A DNA stretch of 64,000 nt, taken from NCBI GenBank assembly GCA_950022655.1, contig OX465580.1:45506028-45570027 (forward strand). The letters run 5' to 3'. The position numbers and the translations under genes are program-made. Positions 10,611 to 22,172 of the stretch are shown here, in pieces (the first letter of the stretch is position 1; the number at the start of each line of letters is the position of its first letter). Origin of the DNA: Alentia gelatinosa. Its lineage: Eukaryota; Annelida; Polychaeta; Phyllodocida; Polynoidae. The notes under the pieces were generated by a model. It searched no databases. It saw only the letters and a list, made by a program, of their open reading frames with translations, and was not told the DNA's origin.

Positions 10611-11233
10611 GCCGCTATGATAATAGCTAGGGTGCCCGTGCGCAGACTGGAAGGCGCCACGTTGACCTCTAGGTCAGACCAAGACCACGTGACTGCCTTG
10701 GCGACGACTCGTGCGTGGGCGGAATCCTTTGCTACAAGTAGCGTCATGAAAACGTGCGCTTGCGGCCGCTGAATCAGATAATTGCCATTGGCCCGCTCTG
10801 CGTAGTGGGTTAACCAGTTGACATCTCCCATCAGGGCGGGGCTTATTTGTATGACGTCACAGAAACGAGCTGCCCGTAAAGCTGCGAAGATGCGTGTTGT
10901 AAAGCGCCTCGCGTGCCTAACGCAGGCGGCGATATGTACAACCCGTCCCGCTAACGACTGGAGCATGCGGAGAGTAGCATGAGTCTTGTCCCGCCAAGCG
11001 CGGCAGATCTCAATTACCTCGTGTAATTTTTCCGGGGGAATTGAGACGATCATGGCGACCGAACCCACGTGGAAGCCTAGCCACGTGAGACTTGTCGTAG
11101 GCGGGGAACACTTTTCACGAGCGAGTTGGAGGCCCAAGTCGCGAGCCAAGGCCAGAAAGGTCGCGTAGGCCCAGTCGGCCTTTTCTTTATTAGGCTCCAC
11201 CCCGGCGTAGTCGTCTAGGTAGGCCAAGGCCAT
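10611..11233 (-). pseudogene. DIRS-type RT, catalytic C-terminal part
   Basis: Begins at the catalytic box LAYLDDYAG (YLDD) and continues with LTWLGFHVG and the RT connection region into early RNase H. An in-frame TGA between 11246 and 11233 separates it from the N-terminal RT block; both lie in the same frame. The stop could have arisen by C-to-T change at a CpG in an arginine codon, but that is inference. Confidence 0.85.
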
Positions 11234-11245
11234 GATGTCTTGGCC

Positions 11246-12085
11246 TCATAGGATGTATATGACTGCGTTGGCCACGCGTTGACACACCACAGAAGAAGTT
11301 CTGCAGTCAAAGGCTGGGCAAAGGTCGATGTAAAAATTATCGCCCACCTTGAAACACATGAGGGAGGTATCGGCGGGATCGAGCCTTAGCTGGCGATAGG
11401 CTCGGCTCAGATCCGCGGCCCAGAGCCACGCCCCCTTTCCTATGATTTCGATATGATTCAGCAGGTCCCGGATGCTGGGGAGGGTGTATTTTGCAGAACC
11501 GCCGAGATACATCCCTTCCGCAATCCCGTCGTTGACGGAGTGTCCCGGGGGAAAAGAGAGGTCGATTATCACCCGTCTATCGCTGGAGTTCTTCTTTTCT
11601 CTCGTCATAAGAGGGGAAACTTGGGTGTGGTCCCCGAAGGGAGGGTCTGACAAAGGCCCCAGAATCGCTGCGTGTGATAATTCCGTGTCTGTGAAAACGT
11701 CGAGGGCGTCTTTGAAAGCGCGGGCGCTGTGGTGGTTGGTGTAGGTGGGCAGAGGCCAGTTGTCGGCGTCGTAGCTAACTGGCCACCCGTACCTGAGAAA
11801 AGTGCAGACTTCGTAGTCGTGATAACCTTGGAGACGTTTTTCCCACTCTCGAACGTTTAACGCGGAAACAACATCACACTTAGCACCACAAAAATTATAT
11901 GTCCCCTCCTCCACAATGCGTGAGTAGAGGTGGGCAAAAACCGGGAATTTAACCTGGCATTCAAAAGAGGGGGGGGGCCTCCCAACCGGCGACTCCGACG
12001 TTGGTTGGACCCGCTTAGGGCGATACACGTGACCAATAATCGGGTTGTCCGTCCCGTGGTCACTCAGACAGTGTGTATCGCCCCC
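11246..12085 (-). pseudogene. DIRS-type RT, N-terminal part
   Basis: Contains RRVIIDLSFPPGHSVNDGI and then LWAADLSRAYRQLRLDP, the first RT motifs of DIRS and Ngaro elements, with the first catalytic aspartate in AADLSRAY. The frame ends at a TGA, after which the YLDD part follows in phase. The frame is open upstream to about 12120 and overlaps the end of gag in another phase, so translation may need a frameshift or internal start; the listed boundary is approximate. Confidence 0.85.
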
Positions 12086-12098
12086 CTCAGGGTGGTAC

Positions 12099-13241
12099 TC
12101 AGGCTGAGTTGAAGGGGGTTGCGGCAGACCCTCGGCCTGCCACAGGCCTAAAGGGCGTGGCTTTGGCAGGTGTAGGCTGAGCTGTGGTGGATTGGTGCTT
12201 AATGCGACACTCCTGGAGCACGTGGGGATGGTGAAGTCCTAGAATGGAGTGGCAATATTCGCAAATATGGCTGACAAGCCCCCCATCAGCATTGGTATGG
12301 GGGGGTCTCAAAGTGCACCCCTTAGCCGAGTTATAATCCGCGCAAGGGGGGTTGGTGAGGACTTGCTTCGATTTCTGACGTTTGGTGGACTCAACATCCT
12401 GCTTTTGTAGACGGGAATTCTCAGACTGCGATATAGCGGTCCTGAGGTGCTGTATTTGGTTATCGCTGGCCCAGCCGTTAGGGAAACGTCCTTCTTGTAT
12501 CCTCGCAAACGTCTCCTCACTCCAGCGCCTCACTGAGGATAAATCGTAGTCGAGGGAATCTTCGACTACCTCACGGAGATGCTGAAGTAGATGCGGCTTA
12601 ATGGCCGTATCTGTGTCGGTGTCGTCTATCATCCGCAGTATCCCCCAAACATATTCCTGGATGTTCAGAGATCCCAAAGACGTTTTTACCTTCTTTAAAC
12701 CTTTGAATACGTACTGAAACGGCTGATAGCGCTTACCGCTAATAGGACGCAAAACGTGGCTGGGGTGTTGGAGAATGCGTTGGATCTCGTCATTGAGGGT
12801 TGTGTCCAGGTAACGCGGGGTTGCAGCACTCTTAGTCTCCCAGGCACTCGGCTGCCGCACGAGGTATGACGTCACGAAGTCCTGTTGAGTTCCCGCGCTT
12901 AGTGGGACCTGGATCTGGGTCCCGGGAACGGCGCCATTTTGAAAACTTTGAGCTGTAACTGTCTTCTGTATGGGAATCGTTTCACTTACTGTGTTTCCCT
13001 GTGGCAGTTGCGCTTGTGCGTTGATGGTAATGTGCTCCTGCACTTGGGGGGTCTCGGAAACGTTTTTGGCGGCTTTTGCACTCTGGGTATTAATGAAACC
13101 CATGATGGCGTTTTTCATTTCTTCGACTTGTCCTTGTAACGCGTCGATTCTTTTATCGGCTTTAGTCTGCCTCGTAGTTGTAGGAACCGCGCTTTTCTGG
13201 ACTCTCGTTTTTCCCGCAGTCGCTGGCTTCTTCGGCGGCAT
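12099..13241 (-). CDS. Gag-like protein of DIRS-type element
   Basis: A 380-residue frame, first gene of the element. The N-terminus is lysine/threonine-rich, followed by a short coiled-coil-like stretch (about residues 28-50), a glutamine-rich spacer and a folded middle region. Near the C-terminus, a cysteine/histidine cluster (C..YN..KGC, then HICEYCHSILGLHHPH and C) fits a nucleic-acid-binding zinc finger seen in gag proteins of this order. The end overlaps the RT frame. No break is seen. Starts at ATG 13241 after a roughly 380-bp leader. Confidence 0.8.
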   Translation of the reverse strand: MPPKKPATAGKTRVQKSAVPTTTRQTKADKRIDALQGQVEEMKNAIMGFINTQSAKAAKNVSETPQVQEHITINAQAQLPQGNTVSETIPIQKTVTAQSFQNGAVPGTQIQVPLSAGTQQDFVTSYLVRQPSAWETKSAATPRYLDTTLNDEIQRILQHPSHVLRPISGKRYQPFQYVFKGLKKVKTSLGSLNIQEYVWGILRMIDDTDTDTAIKPHLLQHLREVVEDSLDYDLSSVRRWSEETFARIQEGRFPNGWASDNQIQHLRTAISQSENSRLQKQDVESTKRQKSKQVLTNPPCADYNSAKGCTLRPPHTNADGGLVSHICEYCHSILGLHHPHVLQECRIKHQSTTAQPTPAKATPFRPVAGRGSAATPFNSA

Positions 13242-13620
13242 GGTTGATGCGTTTTCCTGACAGATCTAAAGTGTAATTCCACCGTGAAACCCCGGAGCAA
13301 AATTTAAACGTCTTCTTGAGATAAAGTTCGAAGTGAAGACTGGAGGTCACGTGACCGAGCGTGGTCTTATAAACGTCCGATAGGGTGCGCCTGAGTCTAT
13401 GAAAGCGCCATCTGTATTCATTACTGTTCACAAGTTCGCTCTAATTACGTGATTCTTCATTGGTACTTCCATATTAGTTAATGTATCGTTTGGCAATATA
13501 TTGACTATAGTATCAAATATGTTTCACAAGGCTAGCACGTGTCTGTCCTTAATGTTTGAAAAAACATTCAGCTTTAAATGATATCATTATTGCATATTTC
13601 GATATTGTGTAGGCGCGGCG
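13242..13620 (-). promoter_or_regulatory. Leader of the DIRS-type element
   Basis: Sequence upstream of gag, more GC-rich near the gene and AT-rich beyond 13440. It probably contains the 5' terminal repeat and promoter, inferred only from position. No TATA box or matching repeat at the other end was confirmed. Confidence 0.35.
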
Positions 13621-15979
13621 GAACTAACTGCAAATTTAAACAAGAATCAGGCATCAAAGATTATTTATGTTAGGATAATATGAATAACCGCATGTGCTAA
13701 ATAGAACCTCTCACAATGATTATGGTTATCATAAACCTCAAGTTTAAATGAAAAATGTTTCAAACACCTTTTCATTTGATAAGGAAACATTTTGTTCAAT
13801 AACCGCGTCATTTAAAACTGCAATCAGAATCTCGGTTTCACATCGCGATATTTCCCTAAAAAATGATGAGAATTATTCTTTACCTTTTGCAGTTTTCATT
13901 TTTTACAGCTTATCTCATGATATTCCCTGAAGGGTGAAAAGAAGTGGGACTCTGTTTTCCATGGGACAGGCAGAGATGTTCATCTCCTGTTTACTCGAAT
14001 GACGGAGCACTGAAATTGTTTTTCATTATTGATGTCAATAAAGAGAATATTTCAATTTACAGAAAAGGGCCCCTGATAAAGTACATGTGTGTAGACAAGT
14101 CGCCAATGAATCTCGCTGATCAGTCTCACTTTGGGCAAAAATGTATTGAAAAAAAACCCAGAATGAAACAAATTTCAAATACAGATTCTAGCCATAGACA
14201 ATGATGATTACAAGAAACAAAGTCATTCACAAGTTGTCGATGGAAGTGACTATCTACACATCTTTCAGATTCTATGAAAAGATAAATGCACCACCTGATG
14301 CTATTTTTTGAATATTGTAAGGGTATCCAATGAGACTATACGACAGAAATACACATAAATGTTGATGCTTTATATAATTTACCTTTTTTAATCGTCGGAG
14401 CATGCCATGAGTACAACAGACGTTACACTTTTTCATATCTAATGCAGTAAACCCCAGCTTAAGGGACACATTGCGTAAAGAAACATCCGCTTTAGCAGTT
14501 AGTTTTGCTCGGAATGGACAAATATTCAGGCTTTAGATGCACATTTCAACCTTGTATTTGGAGATATCCCGCGTTTTAGTACAAAAAGGCTGCTCAACTT
14601 TGTGTAAGGTGAACTTGCAGGGACATACAATCTACAAAGTTCAATGTGCGATCCCCTCGCCGTGAGGTAGGGAATTCGGGACATTGAAAGTATCATGTAA
14701 AAGAGATAAAGGGAACTAGAGTACATAGTATAATAGTAACATATCAAGACTCTCAAAACCATAATAAGGGAAGAAAATGTTGTTTAACACTGTTAGAAGC
14801 CGATGTAACTGTCAGATAAGATATCACCTATTCACCCCATACACCCCATCTCATACCATCTTGCACCATACTGTCACTTGGAACTATATGTACACTACAG
14901 GAGGCGATTGCCTACAGGAAGACCTGATGTACTTCAGATGTTGCCAATAAAAACTATACCTTTTGAAATGTCAGGGAATAGACTGAGGACAACACTCCAG
15001 AATATCTGTATTGTCATTATGGTATCAAAATAAGACTCTGAACACCGCCATTCACAGACCTGTATACAACAGAGAAGCATTGTCACCTGGGTGCTGCCAT
15101 TTAGCCCCTGGCGCCAAAACAAACACCAGGTGGTGCATGCAATTTACAATGGATATCAATAGGTGCTGAGAACAGACTCTACCCCCCCCCCCCCCCTTCC
15201 TCGTCCGGACTATCTGCGCCATCTTTACAGGATAGACTGGAACTCCCCTACTCTCCCTGGCATTTAACATTTAAAAAGGACGGTCTTAGAGATAGGAAAT
15301 CTCAGTGAGTCCTCTGACAGCATATAAAAAACTAACAGTACCTGTGTGCCTATGAGCGTCTGTGTAGGCAGTTATGGCTATCTGTCCAGTTAAAACAGGG
15401 CCATCTCTCTACCTATTTACAGTCAGACATTACTAAGAAACACTATTATGTTCACCTTAATGAAAGAGCATGGAATTTAAAAAGTTAACGATAAAGATAT
15501 TTGGGGTCTATTAACCAAACCCCTTACCAGTTGACATTATCCAGTCAGTTGATCATTTGCTGTATCGGACTTGATAATGAGCCAAACAACCTGTTTTACA
15601 ACTGCCTATGTATCATTTTGGGGCCCAAATGGGCACCAGTGGGTCAATGAAGTACTTTGATCTGAAGTGGTTGGTCACCTTCAGCTGGACACTCCTTAAG
15701 ACATTCTAGGGCACACTTGTCCGCTGTACCTTTACCAATCCTACAGGCCAATCCCACTGATGGTGGGTATTATAGTGTACAACATGCTGAAAGTCTTTCT
15801 TGATCCTTTTCTTTTATTCATTCAGATAAAGTAAGAAAATGTCATGTAGTACAATCACCAATAGGCGTTCTTCCGAGTACCGCTCAAATACTGCGATCTT
15901 AATGACAGACATTGAGCAAATAATCCATAGAGTAGTTAATTTTTGCTACTCACGGCGTTATCAGGATTATATAGAAACA
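13621..15979. other. Non-coding region, no gene seen
   Basis: AT-rich sequence with only short frames in conflicting phases. A poly-C run lies at about 15182-15197. No repeat family, RNA gene or exon with convincing splice sites was recognised. Confidence 0.5.
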
Positions 15980-16733
15980 GGGCCCGGTTTTTCAGTCACG
16001 ACATAATCGGACATACACGGTCTCAGTGCGGCGCGCTCGATCGCCGCTAAAAGTGTCTCAAGTATAGAACTGTCTCAGGTTCTATCAAACCTCACTGTGT
16101 GTATATAGAGGATTTGCCGTGCTTCCCATAAGACTTTAGAATTGAAATTTTAACACGAGTAGGGGATACATTTGACTTATAATCGTATTAAATATGAAGA
16201 AGATCGGCTTCTTCGTTCCGAAGTTATCGGCGTTTTAATTTCGTCATAGCAATCGTCTGCTCGCTCTGGTGGCCAGTCACCCTCCCACCTCCGGATACGC
16301 AGTCAATGTCAAGGTAGCTGCATAAATTAGCGGAGGTGTCGGAAAATACACTGGCCAGCAGAGCAGATGATTGCTATGACGAAATTCAAACGCCGATAAC
16401 TTCGAAACGGTGGGACCGATTTTCTTCATATTTGGGAGGATTATAGGGTATATGTATCCCTTACTGGTGTTAAAATTTCATTGCTTAATTCTTACGGGAA
16501 GTGAAGTTGCGCATTCTGTACGACATGTCCATAGATGTCTTAGGTCTAAGACACTTTGGAAGACATTTTGAACCACGTGACCCTTAAGATGTCTTATCTA
16601 TAGTACACCTGGCTGCAGCCTAAGTGCCCTTGAGGGACAATCGTTGGCCGATCCCCAAAGAGGTCTTATCTATAGTACACTGACAGCTGTAAGATGTCTT
16701 ACAAAGAGGATATCGTGACTAAAAAACAAGGCC
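15980..16733. mobile_element. MITE family M, copy 1 (about 755 bp)
   Basis: Ends match in inverted orientation over about 25 bp (left GGGCCCGGTTTTTCAGTCAC; right GTGACTAAAAAACAAGGCCC). The core (about 16190-16435) is a palindrome with arms containing AAATATGAAGAAGATCGG and its complement, and a small central loop. Near the right end the string GTCTTATCTATAGTACAC occurs twice. No coding capacity. Copies 2 and 3 lie at 30736 and 31514. Confidence 0.85.
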
Positions 16734-17929
16734 CAGGATTCCTGTGGAGTAAGTTTCTGGTTTCCAAACTTTTTTTGCCAAAGGTTTAAACTGAGTTCTT
16801 TAGAACCAGGTTTAAACCTCCGGAGAAAGAAGTGAGGAAGCAGAAACTTATGGACCTCGCTATCATGTTTCTTAATTACTATATACCTCAAATACAGTGA
16901 GATATTTACTTTATTTAAGATGTTTGAGACATTTCAAATCTAATTTGGGCACACAATGGTTTACACCCCAACCTTCAAATAGCCTATAGTACTGTCAGTT
17001 CTCACCAGATGGCGTTTTCATTATTCAAAGCACTCTCCCAGCAGATCAGCCGTGGTGTTTGTGCTTACTAATCTCTGCTCCAACCCAATGACTAAATTCG
17101 GGATTCAAAAATGTGTAAGTGTCAAAGTTATGAAAGTCAAACAACTCATATATTATGAGTTAGAGGAAAAACCGTAAGGTTTGAACCCACTTAAACTCTT
17201 CTTTGGCTCTAAATGTATATGGATTTGCCCCAAAAGGCTGGTTGGTGCACAGATACTTGTAAACAACCCAGGAAGTAAGACTAAGAATATCTGCGTGGAG
17301 AGTGACTTTAAAGTCTGACTTTACCATTGCCAATGTCGCTTTTTGGAGAGACTAACGTGGAGCCTACACACATGTTGGATCATTCAATTTAAACGACAAC
17401 ACTAATCTGATAATATGACTGTGAGTGGAAGGAGATTAACACACTGATTATGTGGTCTATTTTGATTGAGATTACTATTAACCACCGCATCAAATCGTTA
17501 TGATCTGTCTGGCCTATTCCTCAATCTGCCGTGTGAAGCTGTCAATGTCCGTGTTATTTTGCCCACTAGGACTCTCATCTCAGAAATGATAACGTCACCT
17601 CCATACACTGATATGTGTGAGCTATTTGGATTGACATCAATATAAACTACCGCATTCTTAGATGGATATTAGTGAGTATTCACATATTTTCTTATCCTGA
17701 GGACAGGGTATGATAAATACTAAACCGAACTAGAGATGGCATTGTTAGTTTTTATACCACATCAGTTTACCTGGGTTACTGATGACGTCACATACGGTAT
17801 GCCCTTGTAAAGTTGAGGGTTGGAAAGGGGGGGGGGCATTAGTTTGAACAGTTGGTGGCCCATAATCAGCCACTCTGTGAGATTCCATTTTTTAGTGCCA
17901 ATGATATTTATGCTATTTCTTTTATTGAC
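16734..17929. other. Non-coding region, no gene seen
   Basis: No long frame, RNA gene or repeat was recognised. A poly-G run occurs near 17827-17836. Confidence 0.5.
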
Positions 17930-18077
17930 AGTGGCGTCAGAATAGGGGGGGAAGGGGGGGCGACTGCCCCCCCCCCCCCCACACACACACACACACTTTT
18001 TTGCCAGCCCAAAAAAGTCAGCAGCTTCAAATTTTACGCAAACGTGTGTAAAACCTGTCTTGACTTTTCAGCTTAGA
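17930..18077. mobile_element. Possible DNA-transposon end with G/C and AC runs
   Basis: The sequence CAGTGGCGTCAGAATAGG, then G runs, a C14 run and (AC)n, resembles ends of non-autonomous hAT-like elements, which often begin CAGTGGCG. A C-rich segment near 18890 could be the far end, with a minisatellite between. This is tentative: no full terminal repeat or target duplication was seen. Confidence 0.3.
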
Positions 18078-18820
18078 AAAATGTCTGACTTTCTAGTGTG
18101 CAATGATGGATAGGTCCTGACTCTTCAACATGGAAAAGTGTCTAAGTCTGACTCTTTAGCATGCAATAATGGCTAAGCCCTGACTCTTCAAAGTGGAAAA
18201 GTGTCAAAGTCTGACTTTTTAGTGTGCAATGAAGGCTAGGTCCTGACCTTTCACCGTAGAAAAGTGTCAAAGTCGGACTTTTTAGCATGCAATGATGGCT
18301 AAGCCCTGACTTTTCACTGTGGAAAAGTGTCTAAGTCTGACTCTTTAGCATGCAATACGCTCTCCAGAGGTTACTCGTCTCCCGATTATCGCCCAGGGTA
18401 AACACAAGTTCCGCTTGCGAGTGGCTGGGCACACTACGATCACATGAACCACAGTTTTCCCATTTATATTTGAGATACCTGAATAAAATTTCGGCTATAC
18501 ATGTAGAAATAGCTGAAATTTCCATTTCTGACATCGGATTTCCCATTTGAAGACTTATAAAAACCGTTAAAAAGCAATGATTGTGTGTTATGGGTCAAGG
18601 GTCTATCACCATACAACGTCGGTAACCAGCGCACACCGGGACCTGTAAACAGACTGAATTTTGGGATACCTCAATAGGGTCTATGATGGCTAAGCCCTGA
18701 CTTTTCACTGTGGAAAAGTGTCAAAGTCTGACTTTTTAGCATGCATTGATGGCTATGCCCTTACTTATCACTGTGGAAAAGTGTCAAAGTCTGACTTTTC
18801 GCAGACTTTTCGCAGATTCA
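18078..18820. repeat. 62-bp minisatellite, interrupted
   Basis: Four to five copies (18078-18357) of a unit containing GAAAAGTGTCAAAGTCTGAC and TTTAGCATGCAATGATGGCT. After a 328-bp unrelated block (18358-18685) the same array resumes for about two copies (18686-18800). Confidence 0.88.
18358..18685. other. 328-bp block inserted in minisatellite
   Basis: Unrelated sequence splits the 62-bp repeat array. It has no clear terminal repeats or target duplication and encodes nothing convincing (two 65-71 codon frames on opposite strands overlap). It is either a small mobile element or foreign filler captured during repeat rearrangement. Confidence 0.5.
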
Positions 18821-19316
18821 CAGTAAATCCAGAGGAACAGGCAAATGTCTGATTTCATACCGAGAAAAAAGTCAGCAATTTTTCAGTTCGCCCCCCCACT
18901 TTCAAAACATACAAGTAAATAATATCCGGTCTTCGTGTAGCATACCTCATAGAATGGTGAAAGGCTTCTGTACCAATCTCATCTCTTTAGTCACATATGT
19001 GTATCACCCGACCTTGCTGTCGGTTATATAATTTATATTGTATATGATGAATGTGTTCCTCTACGATGTGTAATTATGCCCCGCGGCTCATAAAACCTGC
19101 AAACTAGCAGACTACCCTGTATTGAACTTTCATGAAATGAAAAAATAAAATTAAAACATATATCGCGTTACCGCTTGTCAAATCAATGTGCCGAGGTTTT
19201 TCTGTCCGACGTCATCCGTTCGCTGAGACGTACGTTTCTACACGGCAGAGTGGAAAGTCACAGTTTCCGTTTGTATCGCAACGTGTTGTATTTACATTAG
19301 TTATGGCAGTAGGTAT
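18821..19316. other. Non-coding region, no gene seen
   Basis: AT-rich sequence between the minisatellite and the CACTA-like element. Nothing recognised. Confidence 0.5.
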
Positions 19317-20123
19317 CACTGCACGAAACTAACCACTTTGTATATGTATAGGCCCGGCGTATATATAGTATGCTCTTGCGTATACAAAGTCGTCCTATTC
19401 CCCATGTGTATGTATACGTCTTATCTGTAGACGCCTGATTCATATGTATATGCCTGAATCATATATACGCCTGATTCTGTTTTATTTACACTGCTATCCA
19501 TCAGTTCCAATCTCTGCTACTTGGGGACACCACTGTTAGCATATTTCATTTCCCATTAACCATCAAAGTCTTTATTATATGAAAAATGTAATCTTATATT
19601 ACCAATTTATTCAATAAATCCTTTATAAAACCTGATTGAGTATAAATTGATAAATTACACATAATAAACCCTGCATTATGTTGGGATTTAGTATATAATG
19701 GCCCTCTTCAAATTTATAGGTTCACGCTCAGGTCCAGGCTCAAGTGCTGAAACAACACAGTGGCGGCAATACAGCCGGACGAGGGGCGGGCGCTGACGAG
19801 GGGGTGGGAGAGGGCTTCAGTGTAAGTGTATGCCAGGGTCATTGGGGGAGGGCTTCTCACTGAGGCCCACAGCCCTTTTTTTTCATCATGTATATGCCCG
19901 GTGTATATATATATGTCCCGCAGAGTATATTTCCTCTTATATACGCCAGGTGCGAAATACAGCCAAAATGCGTCCGTATACAGAAGGAAACGGTTTTGTA
20001 TACGCCTCATACGCAGGTGCTGATTACAGGCATATACAAATGAAAACAATGCATGATACAGCGGATACGTGCGCTGCCGCCATGGCTCATATGTATGCAT
20101 AAAGTGGTTAGTTTAGTGCAGTG
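19317..20123. mobile_element. Non-autonomous CACTA-like DNA transposon
   Basis: An 807-bp element. The left end reads CACTGCACGAAACTAACCAC and the right end is its reverse complement with one mismatch; similarity extends to about 30 bp. It is flanked by TAT on both sides (19314-19316 and 20124-20126). CACTG/CAGTG ends, a 3-bp duplication and many subterminal copies of a TATACGCC/GTATATGCC motif in both directions all fit the CACTA (EnSpm) superfamily. No transposase is encoded; the overlapping frames at 19714-20102 come from repeat-rich sequence. Confidence 0.8.
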
Positions 20124-20410
20124 TATATAGTGATGGATAATGTTAAACGTCCAGGTCATATAATCTATAATGGTTTGTTATATATTTTTTGTGTGTCAAC
20201 CGTGTTTAGATGACTGGGTAAGTCATAGTTTCGTTGCATTCTAAAGACGGTGAGCTAATGATATTTCCATTTACAATAGATTAGTGCGGTACTTCTAAAA
20301 TACAATAGAGTCTCACAAAACAACCACCTTGATAGTACAACTATTTACAAACACTATGTCTTAGTCCCAATCCTTTTTCCTATTTCCTGTTTCGATAACA
20401 TTGGGTTACA

Positions 20411-21010
20411 TGGTCAGTAGGAGTACAGGGGTGAATAACTGGTCAAACTGGTTTGCCGGCTCTGTGCCATGTAGTGAGTCTGTCCCGTCAGATATCAGTG
20501 TGCTCCGATTGTTAGTAGAGGAGGTCAGTGAGTAGTTGTGGGGGTTGGGGATAGGGGTGAGCAGGGGAGGGCTTGGTCTGTGGTCACAAGGGTGAATAAC
20601 TGGTCAAACAGGTTTTCTGGCTCTGTCCCATCAGATTCTGATTGTTAATAGAAAAGTCAGTGAGTGGTTGTGCGGATGGAGATGGGAGGGGAGGGGTTGG
20701 TTTGGTCTGTGGTCAGTAAGAGCATGAGGGTGTATAACTGGTAAAACAGGTTTGCAGGCTCTGTTCTATATAGGGAGGCTAAATCTAACTCAAACCTTTT
20801 AATTATTATTCATTTATGATTGCACGCTCATTCATCTATGATGAACATACTATTTGCTCCTAGTTAGTAGAATATGTGAATGAGTTGTTGCGGGGATAGA
20901 GGTGGGAGTGTGTGTGTGTGTGTGGTGGTTTAGTCTGTGGTCAGTAAGAGCACAAGAGTGTGATGCCTCTGCGCCATGTTGGGAGTCTGTCCCATCATGG
21001 CAGTGCTCAG
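20411..21010. repeat. Diverged 140-200 bp tandem repeat
   Basis: About four imperfect copies sharing GGGTGAATAACTGGTCAAAC, GGCTCTGT, GTCAGTGAGT and TTGGTCTGTGGTCA in order. The last copy contains a (GT)n run near 20910. Non-coding. Confidence 0.75.
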
Positions 21011-21549
21011 AATATCAGGGTGTCTGAATATAATGTATTTAGGCCTGTCCCATGAAATTCGAAAATATAAATACCACATCTGGTCATTTTTACTCCTTTC
21101 CCAGTGGCAGATAACAATCTCCATAACTAAGTGTATGTTATTCAATGACATGATTGATACAGTGAATCACTTGTCCCCAAAAAAAACCATAAACAAAAGG
21201 TTCTATTTTTAGGAACGATGTCAGTAGTAGGGCAGGGAGGTTGGTAAGGTTGGATACTGGACCCTGCTGCTTTTACCAGGCCTTAATAGTTTGCGCATTC
21301 ATAGTGAAGGGTTAAAGCTGATACAAAGCAAATAATCTCTGTTAATTAATTCTAAAGAGTATGCCCCGCCCACACAGCCATCAGACGCATGCGGAACGGG
21401 GCTGACAGGTTACTTTCAGCTACACTGGTTCCCATTGAGGCACAGCTCTGCTTGCTCTGTAAGTCATAGTAATTGTTTCCTGACATCCGCCTACTGGGGT
21501 CCAGTGGTGTATAACTAGATCTCTCCCATGCTATGGGTCAGTGACTTTA

Positions 21550-21605
21550 TACAGGATGATTTTACTTTGTGTTACAGGCTTTCTTATGTGTATACAAACT
21601 GAGAT

Positions 21606-21637
<32 letters not shown>

Positions 21638-22060
21638 GTGGTAGGAGCAGTGACCCATGGCAGGTACATTCAAGGTTGCACTGGTGGTAGTGGTGATTGG
21701 TGGTGGTGGTAGTGCTGGGGGACATATGTATGGAACTCTGTGTATAATGTGTCTAGATATCTGCATGCGTGTATGTGTATTTTTGTGTAGATACACATAG
21801 ATACACAAAAATACATATTCACACATGCAGATATCTAGACACATATGATATACAGAGTTTCATGATACATATGTACCCCCCACTACCACCACTACTACCA
21901 GTACAACCTTGAATGCACCTGTCATGGATCACTGCTCCTACCACCTCTCTCTCTCTCTCTCTCTCTCCACCTCTCTCCCTCTCTCTCCCTATCTATCTAT
22001 CTATCTCTCATTCTGCATACACATAAGCAAGCATGTAACACGAAGTAAAATCATCCTGTA
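21550..22060. mobile_element. Nested perfect-style palindrome with (GA)n/(CT)n arms
   Basis: A 511-bp palindrome centred near 21795. The outer ends are TACAGGATGATTTTACTTTG and its complement, and each arm carries a (GA)n or (CT)n tract. TA borders at both ends would fit a Tc1/mariner-type MITE, but the superfamily is inferred. It interrupts the left arm of the larger foldback element. Confidence 0.8.
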
Positions 22061-22127
22061 TTAATGGTGATGTACTTACACTAAATGTATGCCATATGAT
22101 ATTGTTTTGTATTTAAGTCTCACCACT

Positions 22128-22172
22128 CACAGTGCTCTGACTGCTCTGACTGCTCTGACTGCTCTGACTGCT
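22128..22172. repeat. 10-bp tandem repeat
   Basis: Four copies of TGCTCTGACT next to the nested palindrome. Confidence 0.85.

Larger units (their letters stand above)
9454..13620 (-). mobile_element. DIRS-order retrotransposon (gag, RT-RNase H, tyrosine recombinase)
   Basis: Read on the minus strand, the order is gag-like protein (13241-12099), RT (12028-10610), RNase H (about 10600-10400) and tyrosine recombinase (10332-9454). RT plus a tyrosine recombinase in place of an integrase defines the DIRS order. The long G/C runs and higher GC set this block apart from its flanks. The termini (inverted repeats with an internal complementary region in DIRS, split direct repeats in Ngaro) were not resolved, so the ends are approximate. 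An in-frame stop and a frameshift in the RT-RNase H gene suggest this copy is dead. Confidence 0.85.

Noticed and set aside
15980..15986. Target duplication CAGGATT on both sides of MITE copy 1
   Set aside because: CAGGATT occurs near both ends, but on the left it is separated from the terminal repeat by about ten bases.
19714..20102. Frames inside the CACTA-like element as a transposase
   Set aside because: Short, overlapping in three phases, rich in repeat-encoded residues and without catalytic motifs.
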